In this document: positions 44,718 through 57,783 of the stretch, one piece after another | Numbering within the stretch: the stretch's first letter is position 1 | How the letters are laid out: the number at the start of each line of letters is the position of its first letter | NCBI GenBank assembly: GCA_050084985.1 | Contig: JBITNC010000001.1 | Location: 169,880,001-169,944,000 of the forward strand | Reading direction: 5' to 3' | Length of the DNA: 64,000 nt | DNA from: Nageia nagi | Lineage: Eukaryota > Pinophyta | Made by a program: the position numbers and the translations under genes | Notes under the pieces: generated by a model | What the model was told of the DNA's origin: nothing | The model's database searches: none | Seen by the model: the letters and a program-made list of their open reading frames with translations, nothing else

Positions 44718-47700
44718 TGTCACGACCCACCTTAAGACACTGTTTGACCTCAAGTATCATCGAGGATTTGAATGGATTATGTTTGAATAATGCTATGGTA
44801 ATGATAAGTTTGATAAGAGAATATGTATCATTTGTGATAATTTGATACTAGTTTCATGATGTTTTGACATAGGTAACCTCAAGATGGAGAAGCGATCCAA
44901 AGGCCTTAAGGACCAAAGGTGAATTGGTGATAGGAATAGAAGGGTAAGAGGAGAAAATGATTGGTATTAAATCACTAACATACTTTATTACCATAATAAA
45001 TCATGTAGTTGCATGTAGAATAATTGCTATGACTATCAATTTCTCAATGAAATTGTGTTTGCCAATGTGTGTGGATTAATCTTGCCCTACAAGATGAGGG
45101 GAGCATCATAGGTAAAGGTGTGTTTCCCTTATTTTGTGTTTTTAAAATTTGAATTTGAAATGGAGGGAAAAAGAAATATACTTTATTTAAATTTAAAAAT
45201 TTATATAATGTTATAAAAGTAAATTTAATTAAAAAAATAATTAAAATGAGTGCCCATACTATTACCACATGGGGTTAATACTAAAAACACTATAAGAAAA
45301 AAACTAAGGTCACCTTGTGATGTTATAAGATATTTAATGGATAGGAACATAATGGAGTAATGAAACTACTTAATTTTATTTTCTTATGTTAGGCATTGAT
45401 AATAGTTGGTACTAATTTATCAGTTAATAAAAGAAAGATCCCAAGGTATTTAATACCATTTCAATCATTAAAAACTTTAAGCAAACCTACCCCAAAATTT
45501 ATTAAAGGTGCAAGAAGATGTCCATTTGCACACATGGACCTCCTTGGATATATATAAAAGGGTGGAATGTTAAGTAAAAAACCTACCTATCTATATTTTA
45601 TTATTTTATTCTTGTTATTCTTTAGATTGGTGCATAGTTACATGAAGAAAAGAAGTTTGTCTTCCCTCTTCAAGTCAAGGTGCATTCTTTTACATTTTTT
45701 TTACCTGATTAATGTAGTCCTATTTTGAGGTATTTAATGAGTTATATGAATGTAAAGAAGTGGGATTTTATTTTGTTATTCTCTCTTTATTTATATGTAG
45801 GAGTGAAAAATTTCATGTACAAATTGTATTATGTATTTTATGATATTTTAAGGAGACTAGTCAAATATTTCTCCTTATGCTTTTAGCTAGAATTAATGAA
45901 TTTATTTTGACATGAATTTTATTAAATTCCTAATATGATGTTTATCATAATATTTGATAAAGTTTCATAGAATTAATTATTGTTAGAAGTGTTGTACCAT
46001 TTGAAAAGACATAGTGGTTATTTAAAGGTTGGTACCATGTCTTTTTATTTAAAAATTAAAGTAGGATTTTCTTTTGTTATTCTCCCTTTATTTAGATTTA
46101 TGAGTGGAAAATTTCATGTACAAATTGTATTAGGTATTTTATGATATTTTAAGAAGACTAGTCAAATATTTCTCCTTATGCCTTTAACTAGAGTTTAATG
46201 AATTTATTTTAACACAAATTTTATTAAAATATTAATATGATATTTATCATCTTAGTAAAGAAATATTGTTAAATTAATATGAAAGTGGGGAAAGATGAAT
46301 TAATAAAATTTTTTTTGTTTGTTATTATTCAAGTTTGTCAATTAAATTAATTAGTATCTAATGAGGTGATAAGTTATGTTTAATATTTTTAATAAGTAAT
46401 TCAAGAACTCTTTAGAATTTTGTATTAAATAAACTATGGTTTTGATATTATAATATTATGTTTAGTAAAATAATTCATATGGTACCAATTGGGTGAATTA
46501 ATTAGTAAGGTATCCAAGACCTTATTGTGAATGATTTAATTATTTAAGATGGATTAATTATAGGGTAAATAAATAACAAATTAATGTACATTGACCAAGA
46601 AAAAGAGATAATTTCTCTTGAGGTCTATAGTTAAATTTATTTGCATAATAGTTAAGTTTTAAAAGGGTTGTCCTGATTGTCCTCCCTCCTAGTACTCAAT
46701 CCACCTACCAAGATCTAAGGGGATGTTCTTTGCTCGTTGCATGAAGATTGATGGAGATGTTTGACAATTGATACAATAGTCAAAATCATATGACATGAAT
46801 AAATTTGAATTACAAACTCATTGGATATGAAATAGTATTATATCAAAAAGATCCCATTGGTGATTAAATGGGTTGTATTATATTGGAGTTGCCTTTGTAT
46901 AATGTATGATTTCTACTTGTAATAAATTATGAAAGCTTTGAAGTTTATGGAAGTAAATATCATTCATACATTTCTTAGATGGATTATATTAGGTATTAAC
47001 TAATGAATATTGTAGATTACTTTTTATTCATATGATTTTAAAAAAAATGTTAGCATTATGATTTAATGAGCTTTCTTTTAATTATGGTTATCAAATACTA
47101 CAATTAGTATTGATTATATGGATTACTAGAAGTAGGAATTACTATTTCTTTTATGAAAATGATTAATAAGTATTAAAATTGATAAAGTAAATGATTTGAA
47201 CAAAACTTATAAAGAAGTAGATTGATTAGAAAATAATCTTAATTTAGAATTAGGGTTATAAAAGATAATTTAGGAGTATTTGGGATATTTTAGGGACTCT
47301 TGGGATCAAATTGGGTACAAATTGAACCTAATGGGATTTAATGGGATCATTTGGGATCTTTAGAATGAATGCAAGAAAATGATAGAGAACCTTTGCCAAG
47401 TAAACCTACCTTGCTAAATGATAAATAAAAAGAATATTCCTTTTGTTAGGACTACTTAGCACCATATTAATTTTGTAGCAATAGTGGCTAGACCTTACCT
47501 CACAACTTACTACATTATGTATGCACGAGGACTTTTAAAACATAGATTCATATATGTGATACAATGTGTATGGGATAAATAGAATTATGTGACTTCTTGA
47601 GAAATCCTATAATCAATACTTTTGAGGTACACTTCATAGGTAAAGATGAATGGTGTTAAACCCTAGAACTTATATTATGCATGGTGTCTTTTACCCTCTT

Positions 47701-48453
47701 CGCTATTTGGGAATATTAGTTTATGGTTAGTAGGCCATGGGTGGTTCTTTTTGTCAACACATTTAATAATAAATTAAAATAAACAACCACTTATGGATAT
47801 TGTTTAATATCCATGGCTTCCCAATTTATGGGCACAAGGATGCCAAATCACATGGTGGGCCTAGTTGATAGTTATGGGTAGGCTAGTGATTCATATCCTC
47901 TGATAGATGATTCGGATGGGGTTAAAAAATAAAAAAAACTAATATTAATAGGTGAGGGTAATTAGTTGTCATGCCATTTGTAGTTATTAGTTAGGGGTAT
48001 GAAAATTGTTCCATAGGAAAAGCTACTCCATATGAAAGTTTGCCTAAGAAAAACTATTTGCTCCTATGAGATGGAGAGTTATCATTAGGTGATGATGCTA
48101 ACTTAGTGGAAATGAGATCTCTTAGGTGGTATGGACCTTGAGTAGAAAACCACTACACCATGAATAGAAACCCTATTGCACACAAGATGTGGAATATGAA
48201 TAGTGAGGTTACCTTTGAGGTGTCTTTTCACCAAGGTGAGCATTGAAGAGTGAACACCAAAAAGTTTTATCAAGGTAGGTTACCTTGGGTTCTTGACCAA
48301 TCATAACATGTGAGTGTTGAACTAGCTAGCAACATTATTAGTCTCATGTGGGATCCCTTGGTTCATTCTTAGAATATTGAGTGGTAAACTAAATAAAAAA
48401 AATTAGGTCTAAAATTTAGGGTTCTAGTTGATAAGAATGGTGGATGCGTTACA
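44718..48453 (+). repeat. Element E 3' LTR (3,736 bp)
   Basis: Starts TGTCACGACC, ends GGATGCGTTACA. Two units of the tandem repeat (from about 45,752 and 46,055) instead of three. It has about 77 bases at 46,711-46,787 and about 185 bases at 47,086-47,272 that the 5' LTR lacks. Confidence 0.93.
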
Positions 48454-48458
48454 CCAAA
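48454..48458. repeat. Target site duplication of element E, right copy (ccaaa)
   Basis: Equals 31,950-31,954. Confidence 0.92.
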
Positions 48459-49250
48459 CCTGTGAGTACACCATTAGTTGGGCACTTAAAGTTTAGTGAC
48501 AAGTTATCTCCAACTAGCAATGAGAAGAAGAAAGTAATGGAAAATATCCTCTATGCATCAACTATAGGGAGCTTAATGTATGCTAGAGTGTGCACTAGGA
48601 ATGAGATAACACATGCTACTAGTGTACTTAGCAAATATCTTGTAAATCCAAGTAAGCATCATTAGGATGCTATAAAATGGATCTTAAGGTATATGAGAGG
48701 CATTTCTAAAGTTTGCCTATATTTTTGAAACTCACAAACTATGGTGGAAAGCTATACAAATTTAGATATGATAGGATATATTAATTGAAGGAAGTCTACA
48801 TCTAGGTACTTGTTTACTTTTATAGGTAGATCCATATCTTGGTAATCAAAGCTACAAAAATATATTGCACTTTCAACTACATAGGAAAAGTACATTACTA
48901 CCATAGAAGCCTGTAAGGAGATTCTCTAGTTGAAATATTTTTTTACAAAATTGGGTCTGAAATAAAAGGAGTATGTGATCAGGTGTGAAAGTCAAAGCAC
49001 CATTGATATGAGAAAGTATGCTACATTTTACTTTAGAACTAGGCATATTAATGTACAATATCATTAGATAAGAGATGTGCTTGAAAATGGTTTGATGAAG
49101 ATCAACAAAATACATACTGATTGGAATCTTTCAAACATGATGATGAAGATAGTCCCAAAGAACAAATTTAAATTATGCAGAGTTTTGCTAGGCATGAAGT
49201 CCATGTTAGTCTCTAGTATGGAAGAGGCCTCCTCATGGTTTAGAGGGTGA
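48459..49250 (+). pseudogene. Element D RNase H (3' part of pol)
   Basis: Resumes the copia polyprotein with PVSTPLVGHLKFSDKLSPTS and STIGSLMYARVCTRNEITHA up to 48,665, then, past stops, WILRYMRGISKVCLYF, GYIN.RKSTSRYLF, SKLQKYIALSTT.EKYITTI, EACKEILWLKYF, CESQSTIDMRKYATFYFRTR and HIN-QYH-IRDVLE to about 49,090. This is the classic end of copia RT and RNase H. Several stops (near 48,663, 48,727, 48,786, 48,843) look like former CAG, TGG or CAA codons. Confidence 0.88.
49241..49250 (+). other. Element D polypurine tract
   Basis: TAGAGGGTGA directly before the 3' LTR; a decayed form of the GGGGGAGA-like tract usual in copia. Confidence 0.55.
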
Positions 49251-49254
49251 TTAC

Positions 49255-49758
49255 TGTTGTTATACATGGGTCCAACCCATAATGTGGTATCCTTATCTAT
49301 TCATTGGATAAGAGGTTAAGGAATGTGATAGAGAAGAAAGCTATTTTTTGGGTTATTACTATACAATCCACTCATTTCCAAATTGGATGAATTTGTATCA
49401 ACTATTATTTTTTTGTATTTCTATAAAGATTGTATGATGGTGTAAAATATAAATATATATGTAGCCATTTGGGCAAGGGGGTGAGAGAGAGAGGAATGCA
49501 AGTGATAACATTATGATTTGTATATGTGTAGCATATCAAGAAAAAAAATTATTTTATAGAGCTAAATTGTAATCATTGATATGAACTTCTCAAGAAAGGA
49601 TCCAATTATTTATGGATGTATAAAATGCCCAAAACATATTATTTTACTAAGTGTTATTGCTTTTGAATGCTCTTTTATTCTTATTGTTATATTTTTTATC
49701 TGGTTTATTATTTAATTGCTAAATTTTATTTTTACATCTTATTTCTAAATACCCAACA
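49255..49758 (+). repeat. Element D 3' LTR
   Basis: Starts TGTTGTTATACATGGG and ends ACCCAACA. Matches the 5' LTR at 28,277-28,792. Confidence 0.88.
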
Positions 49759-49763
49759 ACATC

Positions 49764-52700
49764 ATGAGATGTGTTAATCAAAAATCATCACATATCAAAA
49801 TAACACCATAACCAAAGTGTGTGCATTCTAAACCTCACATCCTAGAACACAAAGTTTTTAGGACCATAACCTTGAAATGTAAATATGACATAAAACATAT
49901 TATCCTTTATCAATATTGATTATAAAATAACCAAAATAAGTTAATTATAGCCCAACATAATACAAATTTATGATACATTCAAGAAAACAAGTTATTTGTT
50001 AGCCTAACTTTTATGCCCTAATTTCAGATAAGTCTTCTTTGTATCTTGTATTGTAAATATTGCATAATTTGATCCCTATATTTCCATATTGTATTTAGTT
50101 ATTAATCTAATTTCATCTTATATATAATTAATTATATATATTTTAATATATTAGTTTGTTTTTTGTGTTCATAATTTAGTGAAACTAGTTTGATATCTTT
50201 TAAAATCCTAATTTGTAAAACTCCTAGTTTTTAATATTTAAGGCACCATGTCTATATCAAACTCAATTTTTCTTCATTATTTTTACCCTTGTTTACACTA
50301 CATTTAGATCTTGTAAAATTAAAGAGTGTAAACCAATATCAAACTTAGGATAAATGCAAGAATAGCTAAAAAAATTACAATATGAATTCTTGTCAACAAT
50401 AATGAAGATTATTACCTATAATATGCTAGAATAAACACATATAATAATATTTTTAGTTGTGTCTCTTTTAAATAGTGCAAATAAAAACTATAATGGTAAC
50501 ACAAAAGAAGATAAAAATCTATCAAATAGTGGCTATTCAAACAAGAATGAATAATAAATTTAGGATATTCAAAGTAGAGAAAGACCATCCTAGAACTTTG
50601 ATAATTGTACAAAAAATGTATAAGAATTCAAATTATGCATGAAATGCTACTCTATATTAAGGTATTTATGCAAGTGCAAACAACTATCAATCCATGAATT
50701 TTATTATTTTGTAAACATATGGAAAGGAAGGAAAATAAAATCATAGTAAAATAAGATTATTCAAAAGAATCCCTATTACAATCACTTGTTCCAACATTTA
50801 AATTACATACATGTAATCATATTTCTTTACCTTTGGAGGAATATATATATATAAAACAATTGTAGAAAATATGCAAAAAGTTCAAACCAACTTCCACAAC
50901 ACACCATAAAGAAAATACTCATGCTTTCAAGAAAGCTTAAGATCAATTTTGGAAACCTTAGTTTAGAGGTAAAATTATTATCTGCAAAAAGAAAATTTCA
51001 TTTCTTTAATGGTGTTCTATGAGGTTAAAGGTTTGAATAATTTTGTAATTATCATCAAAAATTTGAAAATACTATAGACAAATGTAGAAAGACAAAGGAT
51101 ATTATATAATATTTGATTGATTAGAAGTCAACTAGGTTTGATGATGATATCTAACCTAATCAACCTATTCAAAAAGCTCAATATGTAGCACTAATTCATC
51201 CTCATATTTATAAATTAGTAATTTCCAATAATACCTTACCATAATAGCTAGTGAATTGTATTGAAACTGGTCAAAAAGTATTATCAAATTAGTAGAAATA
51301 ACATCAAGATAGGATTCATAAACTCATATTCACCATAGTAATTAGTTCATATACATTTTAAGAATAAAATATGGTTCATACTAGAATGCAAGCACTTTGA
51401 GATAGAAAAAACCAAATCATGTGTTTTATAGAACTAGAGCACCTAGATTACAAATATTATATGACAATGCCCAAAATTATATTAGAATAATTTTCATACC
51501 TCAAATTAGCATGGTGATTTTATTAGAAGAAAATAAGTCTAAATTTCCCTCTTGGGATAACACCATACTAGTTTTTCCCAAATTTTTGTAATAGAATCAA
51601 ATCCCTTAAATTCTATTTTTTATTAGTTTTATTTCTTTTATTTTTTGATATCTTTCCTTGTCTATTTTGATTTCTTTTTTTATATTCAAATTCATCTTAT
51701 TTTTTAATCCATGTTATTTATCATTGTGATTTTTGTAAATACAATTATATTTTTCAATTGATATTCCTTATGTAATTTCAAAGTTTTATTCAAAGACTTG
51801 TTATATATATGAAATTGTAAAAATTATCAAACATCATAATTTTCATTAAAATGTAAAATTATAATTTACAATTTCATGCAAAAGTAATTACATGTTTTTT
51901 AAAATTTGATACAATATAGATTATACATAAAAACTAACCAAGAGACAAGTTCTCTTTCCCTCCCTCATTTACATCCTTCCCAAGTAACACTCTTTTATCC
52001 AAAAGATATCATATTGATATGTCCACCATTATCCTTGAGGATAATCATTGTGTAAATTATCCCTAGTAAGTTGAGAGGAAATGATCTCATACTTTCCCCC
52101 ATATCATTTTTTCCTCTTTATCTCTTTCAACACCTTGGAGCTTTTCCTCTCCTCTTGATAAGTGATCTATATATCCCCTAGTAAGGGCACACTAGATTGA
52201 TCAAAATATTTTGCATCTTGCCTCACAACCTCCATTTGTAGTTGATACACTTTTAAGGTCAATTTTTGAACCTATTTATCTAGGTATAACATCCTCCCTC
52301 ACTATCCCTTTAACTCAATCTCATCTCTCTTATTGTTAAGAAGCTCCACCATAAAGGAAAATACATCATTTTTTCATCCACTCCTCTTTGAAAAATGAGT
52401 CTATGTATCTTATCCTACCTTGACCATAATCATGGTGGTATAATTAATAGGGGACCACCATTACTTGATATTAATTGCAAAATCACATATCATGATAGTA
52501 GCATTTTGTGAGTTATATTGCATATTTATTACTAGTTTTGGATACACTAAAAAAATTACACATAACACCTTCTTTCCATGAATGATCAATCTTAACCACC
52601 AAAAATAATAATATAGTCAAATTTTTTTGAGCATCCTTATCCTTATCATTTATGTTATCATGTTTTTAGTACCACTAGGTCTTACATTGTGTACATGCTC

Positions 52701-53060
52701 CTTAACATACACATGATCCTCATGGAAACCTATGGATTATGGTCTCATGGTCATACAACAATCCATGTATGCATCATTCATCCACATTCCTTTGTATACT
52801 CATAAGTATATACAAATGATTTGTAATTAGACTTCTCTTAATTTATAATCCAAGTGGGTAATGGATGATCCCTCAAGAAGATCTCTTTTTATAACATAAG
52901 AAGTTATATATGGAGTCTTCTTTGGTACATCTTATGGAAACCTAATTTATCTCAACACTTGTTATAGATAGTATACCTCCACAAACATGTGTTGACTCTA
53001 CAACCAATAGTTTCACTATATATGATTCACCTCATATAATTCCTCTTCCTAATTGTTAAT
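49764..53060. other. AT-rich unassigned region
   Basis: About 3.3 kb without a recognised LTR pair or family. Minus-strand translation of about 52,000-52,400 gives coding-like pieces (VQKLTLKVYQLQMEVVRQDA, SSKVLKEIKRKK) broken by stops, perhaps a coiled-coil part of an old transposon protein. A TA-rich run lies at 50,843-50,854. The minus-strand ORF at 50,412-50,612 has hydrophobic low-complexity content and no family signal. Confidence 0.4.
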
Positions 53061-53065
53061 ATCCA

Positions 53066-53445
53066 TGTTAGGATCCCACATCCTAACATTTACTTAGGTT
53101 TATTTTTGCTTTAGTTAATTTAATTATTTGTTTATGTGAACTTGTAATGTGAACTACCATAATTTGTAAGGCAAAGTGCCATTTTGAATGTGAACCATAA
53201 ATTAGGGTAGGAGGATTATAAATACTTGTAAGAGGGGTAAAGAAGGGATCTTGGAAAATATATTGTTTGAGTTGTAAGGAGGTAGCCCCCTCAAAGGGGC
53301 CCATAATTCATTTTATTATTTAGTAAAGTTATTTTGTTCTATTCAAATTTGCATTATTCTTTATTATGAGTTTGGGTTTACATTTAGTTCACATTTTACT
53401 ATTATTTGGCTTGAATACCATTTAGGAACTTGCAGGTTCCTAACA
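53066..53445 (+). repeat. Element G 5' LTR (380 bp)
   Basis: Starts TGTTAGGATCCCA, ends CAGGTTCCTAACA; matches 57,784-58,175. TATA box TATAAATA at 53,217-53,224, conserved at 57,935-57,942. Confidence 0.93.
53217..53224 (+). promoter_or_regulatory. TATA box of element G 5' LTR
   Basis: TATAAATA in GGATTATAAATACTT, identical in both LTRs. Confidence 0.65.
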
Positions 53446-53447
53446 TC

Positions 53448-53459
53448 TGGTATCATAGA
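53448..53459 (+). other. Element G primer binding site
   Basis: TGGTATCATAGA, two bases after the LTR; matches initiator Met-tRNA complement at 10 of 12. Confidence 0.8.
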
Positions 53460-53854
53460 TTTAATTTTGGCACTTGTGGGCATATTGAAGATTAAGATTA
53501 TGTGTTTCTAACTGAAATGCTTTAAAATTTTTATCAAAAATTCAAGGTCACATTGAGTTTAAAACTTATATTTTTCCTATTTTATATCTAAAACTCTACC
53601 AAAAAATTTTCAAAAATCTAGCCAAGTTCTTTCATCATAGTTCATGACCTCCTTCCATACCAAGCCATTCCTATATTACACCCCATTACCCATACATCTC
53701 TTTCTTGTATTTTGAAAATCATCAAATTGATACCTATCCCATTCTTGATATTTTTTTGAGTTGATCATTTTGATATATAGCACCCATACACTTTTTCAAT
53801 TCTAAAAATAATAATCACTAAAAATAGTAATTCAGGACCTAGCTTGTATTTCAC

Positions 53855-55040
53855 ATGGAGGGGAGATCTCAATATCACGCTTTGGAAAAAATAGATCATG
53901 AGATTAAACAACTCCAAGCTCAGTTTGGTGGAGTTAATTTCTAATCAAAATTTCAATACATCAATGGTATATTCATTGAAGTAGCAAAGAGGATCATGGT
54001 ATTGACCACTAAATGTGATACGATGTAGACAGGTATAATGTAAGTACAAATACAAGTTCATACAATTTCATAATAACCAAACTCATTCCAAAATACATTA
54101 GGTAAAATATTTCAACAATATTTAGGGCATAACACTCAAATGTAGGTGCAATAGGTGCATATGGGAGGTCCTTAAGCCTTCATCCTTCCATGTACAATGA
54201 AGCTATATTTCCCTAGATTTGACAGAGAGGATCCAATGAGCTAGATTTATAGAGCAGAATAATATTTTACATTGAATCAAATACCTAAGGCTTAGAAGCT
54301 TGATATCACTTATTTCCATTTGAATCACTAGGCTATTTAGTGATATAAATGGTTTGAAAAAACTAATGGGATCCCAAATTAGAGGGACTTTATAAAAACA
54401 TTATTGGTAAGGTTTGGACCAAGTGATTTTGAGGATTTCATAGGAGCCCTTACAAAACTATGGTAAACATCAATGGTGAAGGAATATCAAACATAATTTG
54501 AAAATATTGCAAATCAAATAGAAGGATTAGATGAAGCTTTTTTCAAGAGTTTCTTCATTAGTGGGATAAAGGAATACATCAGGTTCAAAGTCAAAATGTT
54601 TAATCCTACCACTATGATACAAGCTATCAAATTGGCCAAATTGGTAAAAGATAAATTCAATGCCCAATGTAGATAATGGAAGCAACCTTTCAAAAAAACC
54701 TAAGGTTTCCAATCTAATATAAACCCTAACCATTCATTTCAAATTAAGTGACTTAGTTAGGAAGAAATGAATGAGCATAGAGAGAAGGGACTTTACTATA
54801 ATTATGATGAAAATTTTGCACTTGGAAATAGGTATACTACACAAAGGTTGTATTTACTTAATGTTGATATTTATAATGATTCAAAGTATGAAATTATTAT
54901 TGAGAAAGAAGCTAATGAGCCCAAAACAACTAAAGAAGAATTTCCTATAATTTCTTGCAATGTCCATGTAGGAATTACAATACCTCAAAAAATGAAGATT
55001 CATGGATATTTCAAAACATAGTCCCCCATTATTTTACTTG
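53855..55040 (+). pseudogene. Element G gag and protease region
   Basis: Likely start MEGRSQYHALEKIDHEIKQL near 53,855. Capsid-like fragments around 54,200-54,640 are in several frames. The open piece 54,767-55,021 starts MNEHREKGLYYNYDENFALG and resembles the REKGLCY.CDEKF zinc-knuckle region of Ty3/gypsy gag with Cys residues changed to Tyr or Asn. Protease fragments (LLESRSTHNFI, where DSG..H is expected) follow at about 55,035-55,075. Confidence 0.7.
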
Positions 55041-56660
55041 AATCAAGAAGTACACATAATTTCATTCACATGCAAAGTGTCATGTATGTACTTCAATTGG
55101 AAGGGTGTGATGTGATCTTAGGAGTTCAATTGCTACACACATTAGGACCTATATTATGGTACTTCCTTAAACTTTAAATGAAATTCATTATTGAAGGACA
55201 TACATATCATCTCATCAAACTACATGTTGGTCCATAATAGATTATAATTTCTCATTGGATGGAAAATTTACTTCAAAAAGAAAAAATGGGATGGTCAAAC
55301 AACTATTTGCACTACAACCAACTACTTAGGAAGGCAAGGGAGGTGAATTACTAGAGTTGCAAAAATTATTAGAATGATTAAGAGGGTTTTTGAAGAACCA
55401 AAAGGGGTATCCCCTAGTTTTCCTTAAGACCACACTATATAACTAATCCCTAATAGTTAACCACCTAACATTCAACCCTACCACTATCCTTATTTGTAGA
55501 AAGATGAAATTAAGAAGCTAGTATAAGAGATACTAGAAGCTGGGATTATTAGGCCAAGTGTTAGTTCATACTCTTCATCTATCATATTAGTCTGAAAAAG
55601 GATGGATCTTGGTAGTTGTGTATAGAATTTTGAGCTCTCAAAAAAGTAACTATAAAGATATATTCCTCATTACCATCATTGATGAACTATTGAATGAGCT
55701 ACATGGACCCAAATACTTCTCAAAACTAGGTCTGTAATCAAGATATCATCATATCTGATTATTTGAAGAAGATAGTCCAAAAATAACTTTTTGGATACAT
55801 GAGGATCATTATGAATTTCTAGTAATGCTATTTGGTATTGCCAATGCTCCTTAAACATTCCAAACTTTAATGAATAAGGTATTTCACCCTTAACTTTGTA
55901 AATTTATTTTGGTTTTATTTGATAATATTTTGATCTACAGTAAGATCTAGGAGGATCATTTTGCACACTTAGATCAAACCCTGCAAATACTCTAAGAGCA
56001 TAAATTATATACAAAGAAATCCAAGTATTTCTTTAGGTTGCAAGATTGGCATATTCTAAAATCACTCAAAGGATTGAGAGGATTTTTAGGCCTAACATGT
56101 TATTACCAAAAATTTGTGAAGAATTATGCGAAGATTGTGAATCCACTCACATAATTACTAAAAAAATATACCTTCAACTAGTCACCAACAATTGAAGAAT
56201 CTTTCTATAAAATGAAGGAGGCAATGTGTTCCACTCCTATTTTAGCCATGTTAGATTTTTCTAAAACATTTATCATTGTGAGTGATGCCTCTAGAGTAGG
56301 ATTGGGTGCAATTTTGATGAAAGAGGGAAGACCCTTAGCTTTCATTAGCAAGGCATTATCAAGATGAAATTTGGCTAGATATAACCATGAAAAGGATATG
56401 TTGGCAATAATCCATGCAATTAAAACATGGATACCCTATCTCATTGGTAAAAATTTTATTATACGCATGGATCACCATAGTTTGAAGTATTTTTTGGAGT
56501 AATGAATTACGATAACAAAATAATAAAAGTGGATGACCAAAGTGTTAGGGTATGAATATGAAATAGTATATAGAAAGGGCTCAAAGAACATGGTTATAGA
56601 TGCACTTTTTCATAAATTTGAGGAACCTATAGCACTATAAGCAATTTCACTACCAGTTCC
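55041..56660 (+). pseudogene. Element G protease end, reverse transcriptase and RNase H
   Basis: Pieces include EILEAGIIRPS near 55,530, LFGIANAP near 55,830, LVLFDNILIYSK at about 55,910-55,945 (the FDD active site has its second Asp changed to Asn), FLGLTCYYQKFVKNYAK near 56,085, and RNase H FIIVSDASRVGLGAILMKEG and PLAFISKALSR at 56,270-56,365. Stops in almost every block. Confidence 0.8.
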
Positions 56661-57783
56661 CCAATGGTTAGAGAAGCTTAAACAAAAATGGCACCAATAT
56701 GAATCAATTCAGGCATTAATTCAACAAATCTAGACTTATCCTACTAGTAAACCAAAATTTTCATGGGAAGATGGTATATTATGCTTCAAATATCATACTA
56801 CATTATCATTCATGTATTCTTGTTGAGAAGCAATAATTCACAAATTGCATATTGCACCCTTAACCAAAAACTCAAATTTTCTCAAAACCTATAAAAAGTG
56901 GCTCAATCTTTTTATCAGGATAAAATGAAATAGGAAATCAAGAAATTCATTATCAAATGTGATATTTATCAGTGAAAGAAGGGTCAAACAATTGGGAATC
57001 ATAGTTAGTGATCAAGACCTGATATTCACTAGCAAATTATAGAAAGAAGTTTTCAAGCTACAAGGAACTCAAATCAAAATGGGTTTAGCCTATCACATCT
57101 AGATTGATGGACAATCTAAAATTGTTAACTATTCAGATGACACCATATGAAGTATTCTATGGTTAGGCACCACCCAAAGTGGCAACATATGTCCTATGTA
57201 GTACAAAGGTCCAAGTAGTTGATACCAAATTACATACTCAAAAAGATATTCTTCATCTTCTTCAAGATAATTTACAAACTATTCAACATTGCATGAAATA
57301 ATAGGATGATCAAAATCAAGTGGAATGTGAATTTCAAGCTTGGAATATGGTCTTCCTATGCATTCAACCATATATATATAAGTCATAAAATATTAAGGGT
57401 CCTAAAAAATTGGATCTAAAATTTTATGGCCCTTACAAACTTCTTCAATGCATTAGACTTGCTGCTTATAAGTTAGAATTACCAATGTCTTTCAAAGTTC
57501 ACCCAATATTCCATGTTTCATGTTTGAAAAAGGTGATGGGATCATAGGTTCAGATTTAATCAAAGTTACCAAAATTCAACAATGATGGTTCTATCAAGAT
57601 TGAACTTGAAGTAGTCTTGGACAAGTGCACCATCAACCTTCATCATCGCGCTATAACCTAAGTTTTAATTCAATGGCATGGGCTAGCACTTAAATATGTA
57701 ATGTGGGAAAAAGCACATGAGCTTCAATAGGAGTTTCAAAATTTCCAACTTTGAGGACAAAGCTATTTCTAAGAGGGGTGGCA
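56661..57783 (+). pseudogene. Element G integrase with chromodomain, internally deleted
   Basis: FLKTYKKW near 56,878-56,902 and RKKGQT-like sequence near 56,975 mark the zinc module; the next recognisable piece is IVSDQDLIFTSKLWKEVFK (57,000-57,050), so the first part of the core with the first catalytic Asp is missing. LAYHI-IDGQSK-IVN is followed at once by MTPYEVFYG-APPKVATYV (57,135-57,190), a second deletion. KKLDLKFYGPYKLLQCI and FKVHPIFHVSCLKKV follow. The chromodomain is at 57,600-57,720 with ELEVVLDKCTINLHHRAIT and VLIQWHGLALKYVMWE. The end reads SNFEDKAISKRGG, usual for this group. Confidence 0.82.
57771..57781 (+). other. Element G polypurine tract
   Basis: AAGAGGGGTGG, two bases before the 3' LTR. 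Confidence 0.75.

Larger units (their letters stand above)
31955..48453 (+). mobile_element. Element E: chromodomain Ty3/gypsy retrotransposon with 3.7-kb LTRs (Del/Tekay-like)
   Basis: Bounded by LTRs of 3,795 and 3,736 bp and a perfect 5-bp duplication. Gag, protease, RT, RNase H, integrase and a chromodomain-like tail follow in gypsy order. Very long LTRs, a Met-tRNA type PBS and a tail chromodomain fit the Del/Tekay chromoviruses. The integrase is interrupted by element F at 39,368-43,524; without F the element is about 12.3 kb. It interrupts the RT/RNase H junction of element D. Confidence 0.9.
28277..49758 (+). mobile_element. Element D: Ty1/copia retrotransposon split by elements E and F
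   Basis: LTRs of about 0.5 kb at both ends, with a PBS for initiator Met-tRNA and genes in the order gag, protease, integrase, RT, RNase H. The RT frame breaks off at 31,954 and the polypeptide resumes at 48,459 after element E, both sides falling in one reading frame. A possible imperfect target duplication is acatt at 28,272-28,276 and acatc at 49,759-49,763. Without E and F the element would be about 5 kb, normal for copia. Confidence 0.85.

Noticed and set aside
50412-50612. Minus-strand ORF with hydrophobic Tyr/Leu/Phe-rich product
   Set aside because: Low-complexity translation of AT-rich DNA, no homologous motif and no start context.
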